This document shows positions 7,138-14,237 of a stretch of 14,294 nt of DNA, piece by piece. The DNA lies in NCBI GenBank assembly GCA_019454915.1, contig JACFNM010000052.1:2248-16541 (forward strand). Reading direction: 5' to 3'. A program made the position numbers and the translations under genes. How positions within the stretch are numbered: the first letter of the stretch is position 1; each line of letters opens with the position of its first letter. The notes under the pieces were generated by a model. The model saw nothing but the letters and a program-made list of their open reading frames with translations, searched no databases and had not been told where the DNA came from. The stretch is from Chitinophagaceae bacterium (lineage in GTDB: Bacteria; Bacteroidota; Bacteroidia; Chitinophagales; Chitinophagaceae).

Positions 7138-7204
7138 ATAAAAAGCCGTTAAGGATCATTGCTAAACGACCGGCACTTGCCGGAATGAACAAATCCTTAA
7201 CGGC
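7138..7204 (-). terminator. Intrinsic terminator after the DUF2911 gene
   Basis: A perfect 12-bp inverted repeat (GCCGTTAAGGAT at 7145-7156 and ATCCTTAACGGC at 7193-7204) encloses 36 nt. Inside, CATT/AATG (7157-7160, 7184-7187) can continue the stem and CCGGCA/TGCCGG (7170-7175, 7178-7183) forms an inner hairpin. On the minus strand the outer stem is followed at once by TTTTTATTT (7144 downwards), so it acts in that direction. It lies 34 nt beyond the stop of the DUF2911 gene. The TTTG closing the T-tract coincides with the putative -33 of the phosphorylase promoter. Confidence 0.75.
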
Positions 7205-7237
7205 GCTGTATTATTATTCTTTCACAACCTGTCTTTG

Positions 7238-8071
7238 CTAATTCAGGGTAGCCTGCAGTTTTTTGTTTAAGGCTACATAGTCATCACTCTGCGCTTTCAC
7301 CGCGAGTTCAGTCGACTTTTTGGAAGCAGCAATGGCTTCATTTTTCTTTCCCAGTCTGGCAAGACATTGCGCCTTCTGATACCATACCCAGAAAGCATCC
7401 GGATCCTTTTCAGTTGCTTTGATGAACCAGGTCAGTGCTTTATTGAGATCTTTACCGTTTTCCAGGTAGAAAGAAGCAGCAGCGAAATAGGGGAAGTCTT
7501 CCTTCCCTTCAAGGCTTTCGATCTGAGCGTTTACTTTGGTATTTACATCGGTGGTGATGGGGATAATCACAACGGTTTGATCCCAACCGATGATCATATT
7601 CATGGAAGATGCCAGCACATTATCGAAAGTAATCAGGAAGGATTCCAGTGGAAAGGGAAGGTCCGTCGTGCTTATTTTGACGCGTGCTACGTCCTGGTCT
7701 TCCTTATAGGCGGCCGGACTGGTAACATTTAGTTGTTTGGTTAAGATAACGGTCCATTCGTAAGAATTCGGAATAGTCAACAGTCCGTATTTCCCTGCGG
7801 GAACCTTTTTGCCTCCGAAAGTTACATCTGCACCAAAGGTGATGGTGGTAGCTGCATTAGCCCCCGTGCGCCACACCTTACCGTAGGGTACCAAATCACC
7901 GAATATCCGCCTTCCTTTCATAGCGGGACGAGAATATGACAACTCAACGCTGGACAGACCAAACTCCTGTTTCACGGTCTGTGAAGGCGATGCGGCTGGT
8001 GTTTTCAATTGTTGTGCTTCCGCAAAAGAAAAAAAGGCAGCCAAAGCGGCAAATAAAAAGAATTTTTTCAT
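7238..8071 (-). CDS. DUF2911 domain protein with C-terminal TPR-like region, exported
   Basis: 277 residues. A clear signal peptide (MKKFFLFAALAAFFSFAEA, cut before Gln20) is followed by a DUF2911 domain (PF11138) over about 22-172. Landmarks are SPSQTVKQEFG near 28-38, VELSYSRPAMKGRRIFGDLVP near 42-62, YGKVWRTGANAATTI near 63-77, and KVPAGKYGLLTIP near 89-101. Residues about 190-270 are helical, with a TPR-like repeat (LNKALTWFIKATEKDPDAFW, then YQKAQCLARLGKKNEAIAAS). The molecular function of DUF2911 is not known to me; export suggests the periplasm or the outer-membrane inner face. It is flanked downstream by a strong terminator and upstream by a 194-nt gap, so it is probably monocistronic. 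No exact TAnnTTTG is found upstream; an inverted repeat lies at 8117-8145. Confidence 0.88.
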   Translation of the reverse strand: MKKFFLFAALAAFFSFAEAQQLKTPAASPSQTVKQEFGLSSVELSYSRPAMKGRRIFGDLVPYGKVWRTGANAATTITFGADVTFGGKKVPAGKYGLLTIPNSYEWTVILTKQLNVTSPAAYKEDQDVARVKISTTDLPFPLESFLITFDNVLASSMNMIIGWDQTVVIIPITTDVNTKVNAQIESLEGKEDFPYFAAASFYLENGKDLNKALTWFIKATEKDPDAFWVWYQKAQCLARLGKKNEAIAASKKSTELAVKAQSDDYVALNKKLQATLN

Positions 8072-8116
8072 TTGTAGTTGGTTTTTGAATGTGTAATCTG
8101 TTTTTATAACTCTGCG

Positions 8117-8145
8117 ACCAAACCAGTTTTAGTCATTGGTTTGGT
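8117..8145. repeat. 9-bp inverted repeat upstream of the DUF2911 gene
   Basis: ACCAAACCA (8117-8125) and TGGTTTGGT (8137-8145) form a perfect inverted repeat with an 11-nt spacer, 46 nt before the DUF2911 ATG at 8071. On the minus strand no T-tract follows, so it is not an obvious terminator for the upstream gene. Its position fits an operator or a 5' leader hairpin. Function is inferred only. Confidence 0.45.
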
Positions 8146-8265
8146 TCGGAGAAGTATACGCCGACGAAGATAATATTTAAGCCGGTGTTATTCAAGCAGC
8201 AGGCTAAAATCAACAAAATATTACAGAATTGGGATGAAACTGATAATGCGATTAACTATTATGGC

Positions 8266-9609
8266 TCAGAATTGAAGGGTAATAAGAACTTTTGAAGGAG
8301 AAGAAGAGCCTTGAGGTAATTTCCACCTGGGGCCTTCTTTTATGAGGCGAATGGCTTCTTTACTACACACCGGGCAGGTGGAATGAATTACATGGAAGTC
8401 GGATAACCGTCCGTATTTATCCACAAAAAAAGAAAGGTCAACAAATCCCTGGGTATTCCCGTTAATCAGTTCCGGTGTTCGAATATTGTTGTTCAGGTAT
8501 ATCTCATACTGAGCCCAGCCATCCACGGGTTCCGCTTCGTCTTCATCGCCGGAGATTTCTTCCTTTTCTCCCTGTTCTGTATCCTTTGCGCTCCGCTTCG
8601 AGATAGACAGCGCAGGGCTTGGCTCCATTTTTTCCTGAAGTTTGATAGTATTGACCGGTATACGGGTTGAAACATCCACCTGCCTGGGTTGGTAGCCCAC
8701 CGATTTAACATTCACCGTTAACATACTATCGCCGGTCACTAATCTGAAATTTCCGCGGGCGTCACTATAGGTGCTGTAAGGGGAGCCATTGATCTGAATA
8801 TTGACGAATGGCAACGGATGATTTAGCTCATCGGTGGTTTTTCCCATAATCACGTATGCGCCCGGGGAGTTGCTTTCCTTAATCATACCTTCTGTCTCCG
8901 CCGGAAGAGCAAGCGGCTCTTTCAACAGGGCTCTTTCTTTCTTGTCAGGTCCTGCGGGCGCTCGTTTTGCCTGCCGTTCTACAGGAGTAGCTACTCTCTC
9001 AGATGCAGCTGCTGTTATTTCACTCTTACGCAGGCCGAGATTTTCTTCGGCAACCCCGGAGGCAATAACCGTCGGTGCAGGCAAAGGAGTGGTACTAAGT
9101 GCTGTGGTATCCTTTTTCGTTACGGGTACGTTTGCAGTATTTATTTCCTTTGCTTCGATTTTCTTTTGCCGGGCGGGCACAGTGTCCAAATTCTCTGCTT
9201 CCCGTGAAAATGCCGTCGTATCCGTATGTTTCTGTACAATTTCGATCTTTTCGCCGGCATCCTGCTGTTGTGCCATTTTCCTGTCAACCGTATTAAACCA
9301 ATACCAGGTGAAGATTGAACCGGATAATATAAGAATCGCCGCTGCCACACTGCCCCAGGTTCTAATATCCCTTACCAGTCCGTAACCTCTGCTGCTTCGC
9401 TTATGCAGCCTGCTGCGCAATTCTCCCAGTTCTTCTGCGAGGTTTTGCGTACCTGTCGTCTTGTAGCCTTCCAGCGCTTCTGCCAGAAAAGGATCTTCCA
9501 GTGCAGCCTTTTCTATAGCATACTTTTCTGAAGAAGACATTTTGCCCTTCAGGTACCGCTGTATCTCTTCTTCGGTGAATTGCCTGATATGATTATTTTC
9601 CCCTGGCAT
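8266..9609 (-). CDS. Membrane anti-sigma-like protein with CarboxypepD-like and TonB C-terminal-like domains
   Basis: 447 residues. Residues 1-80 are cytoplasmic and carry the segment EEEIQRYLKGKMSSSEKYAI then LEDPFLAEALEGYK, which is typical of Bacteroidota anti-sigma-like proteins; there is no HxxxCxxC zinc motif. One transmembrane helix lies at about 84-106. A low-complexity Lys/Glu/Pro/Ala/Thr-rich linker (about 110-248) would span periplasm. A carboxypeptidase-regulatory-like beta-sandwich covers about 252-326 (GKTTDELNHPLPFVNIQING, then YSDARGNFRL, then KSVGYQPRQV). An acidic stretch (about 343-362) leads to a TonB C-terminal-like domain (about 365-447: WAQYEIYLNNNIRTPE, GFVDLSFFVDKYG, then KEAIRLIKEGPRWKLPQG). 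Cys412 and Cys415 form a CPVC pair. It lies 92 nt after the sigma factor gene on the same strand, so it is the likely membrane partner of that sigma factor. True anti-sigma activity is inferred. Confidence 0.87.
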   Translation of the reverse strand: MPGENNHIRQFTEEEIQRYLKGKMSSSEKYAIEKAALEDPFLAEALEGYKTTGTQNLAEELGELRSRLHKRSSRGYGLVRDIRTWGSVAAAILILSGSIFTWYWFNTVDRKMAQQQDAGEKIEIVQKHTDTTAFSREAENLDTVPARQKKIEAKEINTANVPVTKKDTTALSTTPLPAPTVIASGVAEENLGLRKSEITAAASERVATPVERQAKRAPAGPDKKERALLKEPLALPAETEGMIKESNSPGAYVIMGKTTDELNHPLPFVNIQINGSPYSTYSDARGNFRLVTGDSMLTVNVKSVGYQPRQVDVSTRIPVNTIKLQEKMEPSPALSISKRSAKDTEQGEKEEISGDEDEAEPVDGWAQYEIYLNNNIRTPELINGNTQGFVDLSFFVDKYGRLSDFHVIHSTCPVCSKEAIRLIKEGPRWKLPQGSSSPSKVLITLQF

Positions 9610-9701
9610 TTTTTTCTTACTATATAATACTTCGAGAAAACTATCTCCTGAACTGTCTCAGAAACGTGTTTATTCGTACACCCCCAACGTCCGCTTTTGT
9701 T

Positions 9702-10334
9702 TTATACTTCGCCATCTTTCTCCATACAGATTTTAAGATTTCTTCGCCCGTTCTGAATATAGCTCCTCACTTTATTCCAGTCATTCCCGGTCATTTCAGC
9801 TATTTCATCATAACATTTTTGTTGTATATAAAACAGCTCGATTACTCTTCTCTGATCTTCGGAAAGCATCTCTATACACTTTTCTAATCTAACAAGCTGC
9901 TCTTCTTTTTCCCATATTCCATTAAGATGCACGGCGTCTTCTGAATACATAAAGTCCGGACTGAATTCCACGGTCTTCATATTCCTCGGGGTTCTTAACT
10001 GCATCAGACAATAGTTGCGCGTTACGGTATGCAACCAACTCTTAAAGTTAGTTACTTCATGTGTTTTTAACTTTTCTGTCAATTCTTCAAAAATACTCAT
10101 TACCGCATCTTTACTCTGCTCTTTGTCCGCCAAATACTTCAGGCAAACACCATACACCAAATCCATATATCGCTGATACAAATCAGCCAATACACGTAAG
10201 TCCCCGGTTTGCCGGTAGGACGCTAACAACTCCCGGTCGGAGCTTTTAGACGGAGATATGTTCCTGATAAAAAGCAAATAAACTGGATGATGGTCGGGTA
10301 TAAAAATAACAGGAAACTTTGTAATAACAAGCAT
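9702..10334 (-). CDS. ECF-type RNA polymerase sigma factor
   Basis: 210 residues. Region 2 spans about 45-115 (LADLYQRYMDLVYGVCLKYL, DAVMSIFEELTEKL, FKSWLHTVTRNYCLMQLR) and region 4 about 150-203 (CIEMLSEDQRRVIELFYIQQ followed by the helix-turn-helix CYDEIAEMTGNDWNKVRSYI). Region 3 is absent, as in ECF (sigma-70 group 4) factors. It would direct RNA polymerase to a small envelope-stress or nutrient regulon, controlled by the membrane protein encoded just downstream. The start at 10334 is uncertain. It has an unusually good Shine-Dalgarno for this phylum (GGAGGAGG a few nt upstream), but adds about 32 mostly hydrophobic residues ahead of the usual SDRELLxxYRxTGD beginning of such factors. An internal TTG is an alternative. 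No exact TAnnTTTG precedes it. Confidence 0.9.
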   Translation of the reverse strand: MLVITKFPVIFIPDHHPVYLLFIRNISPSKSSDRELLASYRQTGDLRVLADLYQRYMDLVYGVCLKYLADKEQSKDAVMSIFEELTEKLKTHEVTNFKSWLHTVTRNYCLMQLRTPRNMKTVEFSPDFMYSEDAVHLNGIWEKEEQLVRLEKCIEMLSEDQRRVIELFYIQQKCYDEIAEMTGNDWNKVRSYIQNGRRNLKICMEKDGEV

Positions 10335-10426
10335 CCTGCCTCCTCCACGCGAAATTTTAAACCTGTTTTGTGTAATCGTTTATATACCTGCATCAAGGAT
10401 TCAGTGTAAACCCAAAAATTATTTTT
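10335..10426. promoter_or_regulatory. Shared divergent control region of sigma factor and vWA genes
   Basis: These 92 nt separate two divergent starts and must hold both promoters, yet neither strand has an exact housekeeping TAnnTTTG. Two short direct repeats are visible on the plus strand: ACCTG at 10361-10365 and 10386-10390, each preceded by an AT-rich TTTAAA or TTTATAT stretch, and TAAACC at 10358-10363 and 10407-10412. The pattern fits recognition by an alternative sigma factor or a regulator, possibly the adjacent ECF factor itself; that is inference. Confidence 0.35.
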
Positions 10427-12400
10427 ATGAAGTATTTAATTATAGCCAGCCTCTTAATGGCGGCTGCATCCATCGCTTTTTCGCCCACGCCGCCGTTTAC
10501 CGTAAAGGGAACCGTGAGCGATAATACCGGAGCCGCTATTCCCGGCGTATCCGTTTTAGAAAAAGGAACGGGGAATATGACCTTATCGGATTCCGCAGGG
10601 CATTTTCAAATAACCGTTACCTCAACCAATCCGGTTTTAATATTTTCAGCGATTGGTTATGAAAATAAGGAACTTGAATTAACCGGGAAATCGAATGTCC
10701 GTATTATATTAACCCAATCGCTGAACGAGCTGGAGGAGGTAGTAGGGACCGGACTGGCGCCTGCAAGAAAGAGGAACATAACGGGTTCCGTTACGCGGCA
10801 GACTTCACCGGCTATGCAATTGGAAGGCATGCCCGCCGGTGTGGTAATCAGGGGCGCTTCTTCCTATCGCTCCCAAAATGTTCCATCATCGCCCGGTCAA
10901 TATGACCAGATGTATGGAAGCCGGATAAATAATTTCGATACCGAAGACTATGATGGCATAACGGAAAATACTTTTTTATCTGTCAGGGACAATCCGCTGT
11001 CTACCTTTTCGATTGATGTGGATGCGGCCTCATATAGTAATGTGAGACGTTATTTGAATAACGGGCAATTACCCCCTGCCGGAGCAGTCAGAACCGAAGA
11101 ACTCATCAATTATTTTCACTACCAATATCCGCAGCCCGCTAATGACCAGCCCTTTGCTCTTCATACGGAGATATCGGAGGCTCCCTGGAATAAAACACAC
11201 CGTCTCATCCTGGTGGGTTTACAGGCAAGGAAATTGGCCGTTGAGCATATTCCCCCCTCCAATCTTGTTTTCTTGATTGACGTATCCGGTTCCATGGATG
11301 AAGAAAATAAACTGCCGCTTGTTAAACAATCTATGAAATTACTCGCTGACCAGTTGCGCGAAGGGGACAAGGTTTCCATAGTAACGTACGCAGGGGCAGC
11401 CGGATTATCCCTGCCTGCCACCGGAGGAGACAAAAAGCAAACCATCCGGAATGCCATTGACGCTTTGCGCGCCGAAGGATATACTGCAGGAGGAGAAGGC
11501 ATTAAGCTGGCCTATAAAATTGCGAGGGAGCATTTTATTGAGAACGGAAACAACCGCGTCATCTTATGCACAGACGGTGATTTCAATGTAGGCGTGAGCA
11601 GTGATGCCGCACTGGAAAGGCTTATAGAACAGGAAAGAAAAAGTGGGGTTTTCCTTACCGTGCTGGGCTATGGTATGGGTAACTATAAGGATAATAAGAT
11701 GCAAAAACTGGCCGATAAAGGCAATGGCAATCATGCGTATATTGATAACATCAACGAGGCAAAAAAAGTATTGGTTCATGAATTCGGAGGTACATTATTT
11801 ACCATCGCTAAAGATGTAAAGCTGCAAATTGAATTTAATCCTTCGAAAGTAGCTGCCTACCGGTTAATCGGCTACGAAAACCGGCTGCTTAAAAAGGAAG
11901 ATTTCAATAACGATCGGAAGGATGCCGGCGAACTGGGAAGTGGTCACTCTGTAACCGCCTTATACGAAATTATACCTGCCGGGATACAAAGCGATTTTAT
12001 TGAAAAGGTAGACCCGTTAAAGTATCAAAATCTCCCAACGAAAACAACAGGCGATGGTTCACCCGAATTGATGACCATTAAGGTTCGGTACAAAGAGCCT
12101 GATAAGGAAAAAAGCCGGCGTTTCGAATATCCTGTCCTTGACACAAGAACGCCCTTAGAAGCAAGTTCTCCCGATTTCCGGTTTGCGGCAGCAGTGGCTG
12201 AATTCGGAATGTTATTAACCGAATCAGCCTTCCTGCAGCAATCTTCTTATAACAGCGTATTAGCATTGGCGCAGTCTTCGCTGGGAGAGGATCCGGAAGG
12301 TTATCGCCAGGAGTTCATATGTTTGGTAAGGAAAGCAGGTAGCCTGACTATAACCGAAAAAGAGCGGACAATGAACCAGGATATTATCGGGCAGCGGTAA
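10427..12400 (+). CDS. Exported von Willebrand A (YfbK-type) protein with SusC-like N-terminal module
   Basis: 657 residues. Signal peptide 1 to about 19. A carboxypeptidase-regulatory-like domain covers about 24-97 (VKGTVSDNTGAAIPGVSV, LSDSAGHFQI, IFSAIGYENKEL). Next comes a TonB-box-like stretch (LNELEEVVGTG at 99-109), then RKRNITGSV at 114-122 and LEGMPAGVVIRGASS at 132-146, echoing SusC transporter plug beginnings. The YfbK-type N-terminal domain (about 170-265) includes NPLSTFSIDVDAASYSNVRR. The vWA domain (about 278-455) has an intact MIDAS: DVSGSM at 285-290, a candidate Thr353 and Asp383 in CTDGDFN. The C-terminal YfbK/DUF3520-like domain runs to about residue 640 (FRFAAAVAEFGMLL at 584-597). 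It probably acts in the periplasm or at the outer membrane as a metal-dependent protein-binding module. It is divergent from the sigma/anti-sigma-like pair. No barrel is present, so it is not a transporter. Confidence 0.92.
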   Translation: MKYLIIASLLMAAASIAFSPTPPFTVKGTVSDNTGAAIPGVSVLEKGTGNMTLSDSAGHFQITVTSTNPVLIFSAIGYENKELELTGKSNVRIILTQSLNELEEVVGTGLAPARKRNITGSVTRQTSPAMQLEGMPAGVVIRGASSYRSQNVPSSPGQYDQMYGSRINNFDTEDYDGITENTFLSVRDNPLSTFSIDVDAASYSNVRRYLNNGQLPPAGAVRTEELINYFHYQYPQPANDQPFALHTEISEAPWNKTHRLILVGLQARKLAVEHIPPSNLVFLIDVSGSMDEENKLPLVKQSMKLLADQLREGDKVSIVTYAGAAGLSLPATGGDKKQTIRNAIDALRAEGYTAGGEGIKLAYKIAREHFIENGNNRVILCTDGDFNVGVSSDAALERLIEQERKSGVFLTVLGYGMGNYKDNKMQKLADKGNGNHAYIDNINEAKKVLVHEFGGTLFTIAKDVKLQIEFNPSKVAAYRLIGYENRLLKKEDFNNDRKDAGELGSGHSVTALYEIIPAGIQSDFIEKVDPLKYQNLPTKTTGDGSPELMTIKVRYKEPDKEKSRRFEYPVLDTRTPLEASSPDFRFAAAVAEFGMLLTESAFLQQSSYNSVLALAQSSLGEDPEGYRQEFICLVRKAGSLTITEKERTMNQDIIGQR

Positions 12401-12433
12401 AAATTTTTTTCAGCATACAAATGCCGCCTTTGT

Positions 12434-12441
12434 TATTTTTG
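12434..12441 (+). promoter_or_regulatory. Bacteroidota -7 promoter element for the SBF-like transporter
   Basis: TATTTTTG is an exact TAnnTTTG element in the 92-nt gap after the vWA gene. Expected start is near 12448, giving a leader of about 45 nt to the ATG at 12493. It suggests the transporter is transcribed independently of the vWA gene. No clear -33 TTG at standard spacing. Confidence 0.5.
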
Positions 12442-12492
12442 CCAGGTTCCTGACTCTTTCCCTGCTACAAGCCTGACAAAACCCGAGAACGT

Positions 12493-13449
12493 ATGAAGCC
12501 GGATAAATTTGTATTAGCCTTATTTATTTCAGTGGTGGTGGCCTGGTTTACTCCCGAAGCCGGGGCGGGAGCGTCCAGGGTTTTCCTCGACAAAATTGCC
12601 AGTGGCGGCATCATGCTCATCTTTTTCTTTTATGGGGTAAAACTCAGTCCTGAAAAGATTAAGATGGGGCTAAAGAACTGGAGACTGCACGTGCTGATCC
12701 AGGTCACCACCTTTGTTATTTGCCCTTTGCTTGTATTAGGATTTTATCCGTGGATGCAGAACGATCATCAAAGAATGATCTGGTTGTCCTTTTTCTTTCT
12801 TGCCGCGCTGCCATCCACCGTATCTTCTTCGGTAGTGATGGTGGCTCTTGCTAAGGGGAACTTACCCGCAGCTATTTTTAATGCGAGTATTTCGGGGCTT
12901 ATCGGGCTTATATTAACGCCCTTGTGGATGGGTATTTTTTTGCAGCAACAGGGTGATTTGGATTTTCTTCGTATCTATTTTAAGTTACTGACTGAAATTA
13001 TTATCCCGGTAATTGCCGGTATTTCCGTTCAGAAACTATTGGGTGGCTGGGCAGCGAAATACGGTAAGCAGCTTTCCTTATTCGACAAGAGTGTGATCGT
13101 TTTAATTGTGTATAAAAGTTTCGCCCAGTCGTTTCACGACGGTGTTTTTTCGGAGATGAGATTTTTGGACCTGGTGTTTTTGTCCTTTGCAACCATTGCG
13201 CTGTTTATTATTTTATATGGACTCATTTATCTGATAACAAAATTGCTATCCTTTAACAGAGAAGACAGGATTACGGCCTTGTTCTGCGGTTCAAAAAAAT
13301 CATTGGTGCATGGTACCGTATTTTCCAAAGTGCTATTCAATGACGCTTCTGTAGTTGGGTTTATGTTGTTGCCGCTGATGCTTTTTCACGCTTTTCAGTT
13401 ATTTATCGTCAGTTATATAGTGGGATATTTCAACAGAAAAGTGCAGTAA
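12493..13449 (+). CDS. SBF-like (bile acid:sodium symporter superfamily) transporter
   Basis: 318 residues, mostly hydrophobic, with about nine or ten membrane-spanning segments and no signal peptide. It matches the SBF-like/YfeH branch of the BASS family (PF13593). The broken-helix region LPSTVSSSVVMVALAKGNLPAAIFNASISG spans 106-135 and the CGSKKSLVHGTVFSKVLF motif spans 265-282; these are the two family crossover motifs associated with Na+ and substrate binding. SPEKIKMGLKNWR at 52-64 is the typical cytoplasmic loop. Inferred role: cation-coupled uptake of an organic anion; the substrate is unknown and bile acid is not implied. Length is normal. It has its own promoter element and converges on the next gene with a 23-nt gap. 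Confidence 0.88.
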   Translation: MKPDKFVLALFISVVVAWFTPEAGAGASRVFLDKIASGGIMLIFFFYGVKLSPEKIKMGLKNWRLHVLIQVTTFVICPLLVLGFYPWMQNDHQRMIWLSFFFLAALPSTVSSSVVMVALAKGNLPAAIFNASISGLIGLILTPLWMGIFLQQQGDLDFLRIYFKLLTEIIIPVIAGISVQKLLGGWAAKYGKQLSLFDKSVIVLIVYKSFAQSFHDGVFSEMRFLDLVFLSFATIALFIILYGLIYLITKLLSFNREDRITALFCGSKKSLVHGTVFSKVLFNDASVVGFMLLPLMLFHAFQLFIVSYIVGYFNRKVQ

Positions 13450-13472
13450 GTAGCCGGAAGCGGCAAAAAGAT

Positions 13473-14237
13473 TCAACTCCTTCCTGCCATCCGGTACATC
13501 AGGCTCCCCACCATTTCTCTCAAATACATTTCCCAGTCTCTAAGTGATTTAGCGGACGGCAAAAAATAATCAGTCGGAATCACACTGTCCATTGGCATCA
13601 CCGTGAAAGCCGCCGGATAAGCTGTTACCGCTAATCCGGCTTTTTCGAATGTTCTTTTCGCCCTCGGCATATGTATGGCCGAGGTAATCAACAGGTAGGG
13701 GGGCGGTAAGTGTAAAGAATCAATGATTCGTTTGGCATTGATGGCGTTTTCAGCGGTATTCCGGGAATCCCTGTCTAAAGCCAGCGCACTGTCGGGAACA
13801 CCTATGGCTTCTAACTGCTGTTTGATGAAATCACCTTCCCGAAAATCATCCCTGTTAAAAACCGTTCCATCGCCAGCAGCGATAATCACTTTGCTGAGAT
13901 GACCCGTCTGGTATAGTAAAGCCGTTTGAATAAATCTATCGGAATGCTCATTAAAATAGGCCTGCTGATCTCTTTTATTTTTACCGGCAAAGCCGCCCAA
14001 AAGAATACCGGCACTGAAATTTTCACCTTCCTTTAATGCTACCTTCTCAGGTTGATAAGCGAGTATGAGTTTTTTGATAATAAAGGGATTCGAGAAGAAT
14101 AACAGCAATATAATACCGCTCACGTAACACCTCTTTTTTCTGATCGGCTTTTTACTGATCAATCCCCATAAAAACAATATCACTATCCAGAGTATCGGGC
14201 TAAGTAATACAATGACAAGTTTAGATAAAGCAAACAT
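13473..14237 (-). CDS. YdcF/ElyC/SanA-type DUF218 membrane protein
   Basis: 254 residues. Two N-terminal transmembrane helices (about 5-27 and 37-58) precede a DUF218 domain (PF02698) over about 75-235. Motifs: ILLGGFAG at 78-85, KVIIAAGDG at 116-124, EAIGVPDSALALDRDSRNTAENA at about 143-165 with the hallmark SRNTxENA, ITSAIHMPRAKRTFEKAG at 184-201, and DWEMYLREMVG at 234-244. Family members ElyC and SanA affect peptidoglycan or envelope integrity in enterobacteria, but the biochemical reaction is not established; the fold resembles nucleotide-binding proteins. The large domain is probably periplasmic. The start at ATG 14237 has an in-frame TGA two codons upstream, so it cannot be extended far. 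Confidence 0.9.
   Translation of the reverse strand: MFALSKLVIVLLSPILWIVILFLWGLISKKPIRKKRCYVSGIILLLFFSNPFIIKKLILAYQPEKVALKEGENFSAGILLGGFAGKNKRDQQAYFNEHSDRFIQTALLYQTGHLSKVIIAAGDGTVFNRDDFREGDFIKQQLEAIGVPDSALALDRDSRNTAENAINAKRIIDSLHLPPPYLLITSAIHMPRAKRTFEKAGLAVTAYPAAFTVMPMDSVIPTDYFLPSAKSLRDWEMYLREMVGSLMYRMAGRS

Noticed and set aside
12401..12411. A/T run right after the vWA stop codon as an intrinsic terminator
   Set aside because: There is a T-tract but no GC-rich stem immediately before it, so I cannot support a terminator.
13452..13463. GCCG-GAAG-CGGC hairpin between the convergent transporter and YdcF-type genes as a terminator
   Set aside because: Only a 4-bp stem, and neither strand has a T-tract following it; the A-run lies on the wrong side for a plus-strand terminator.
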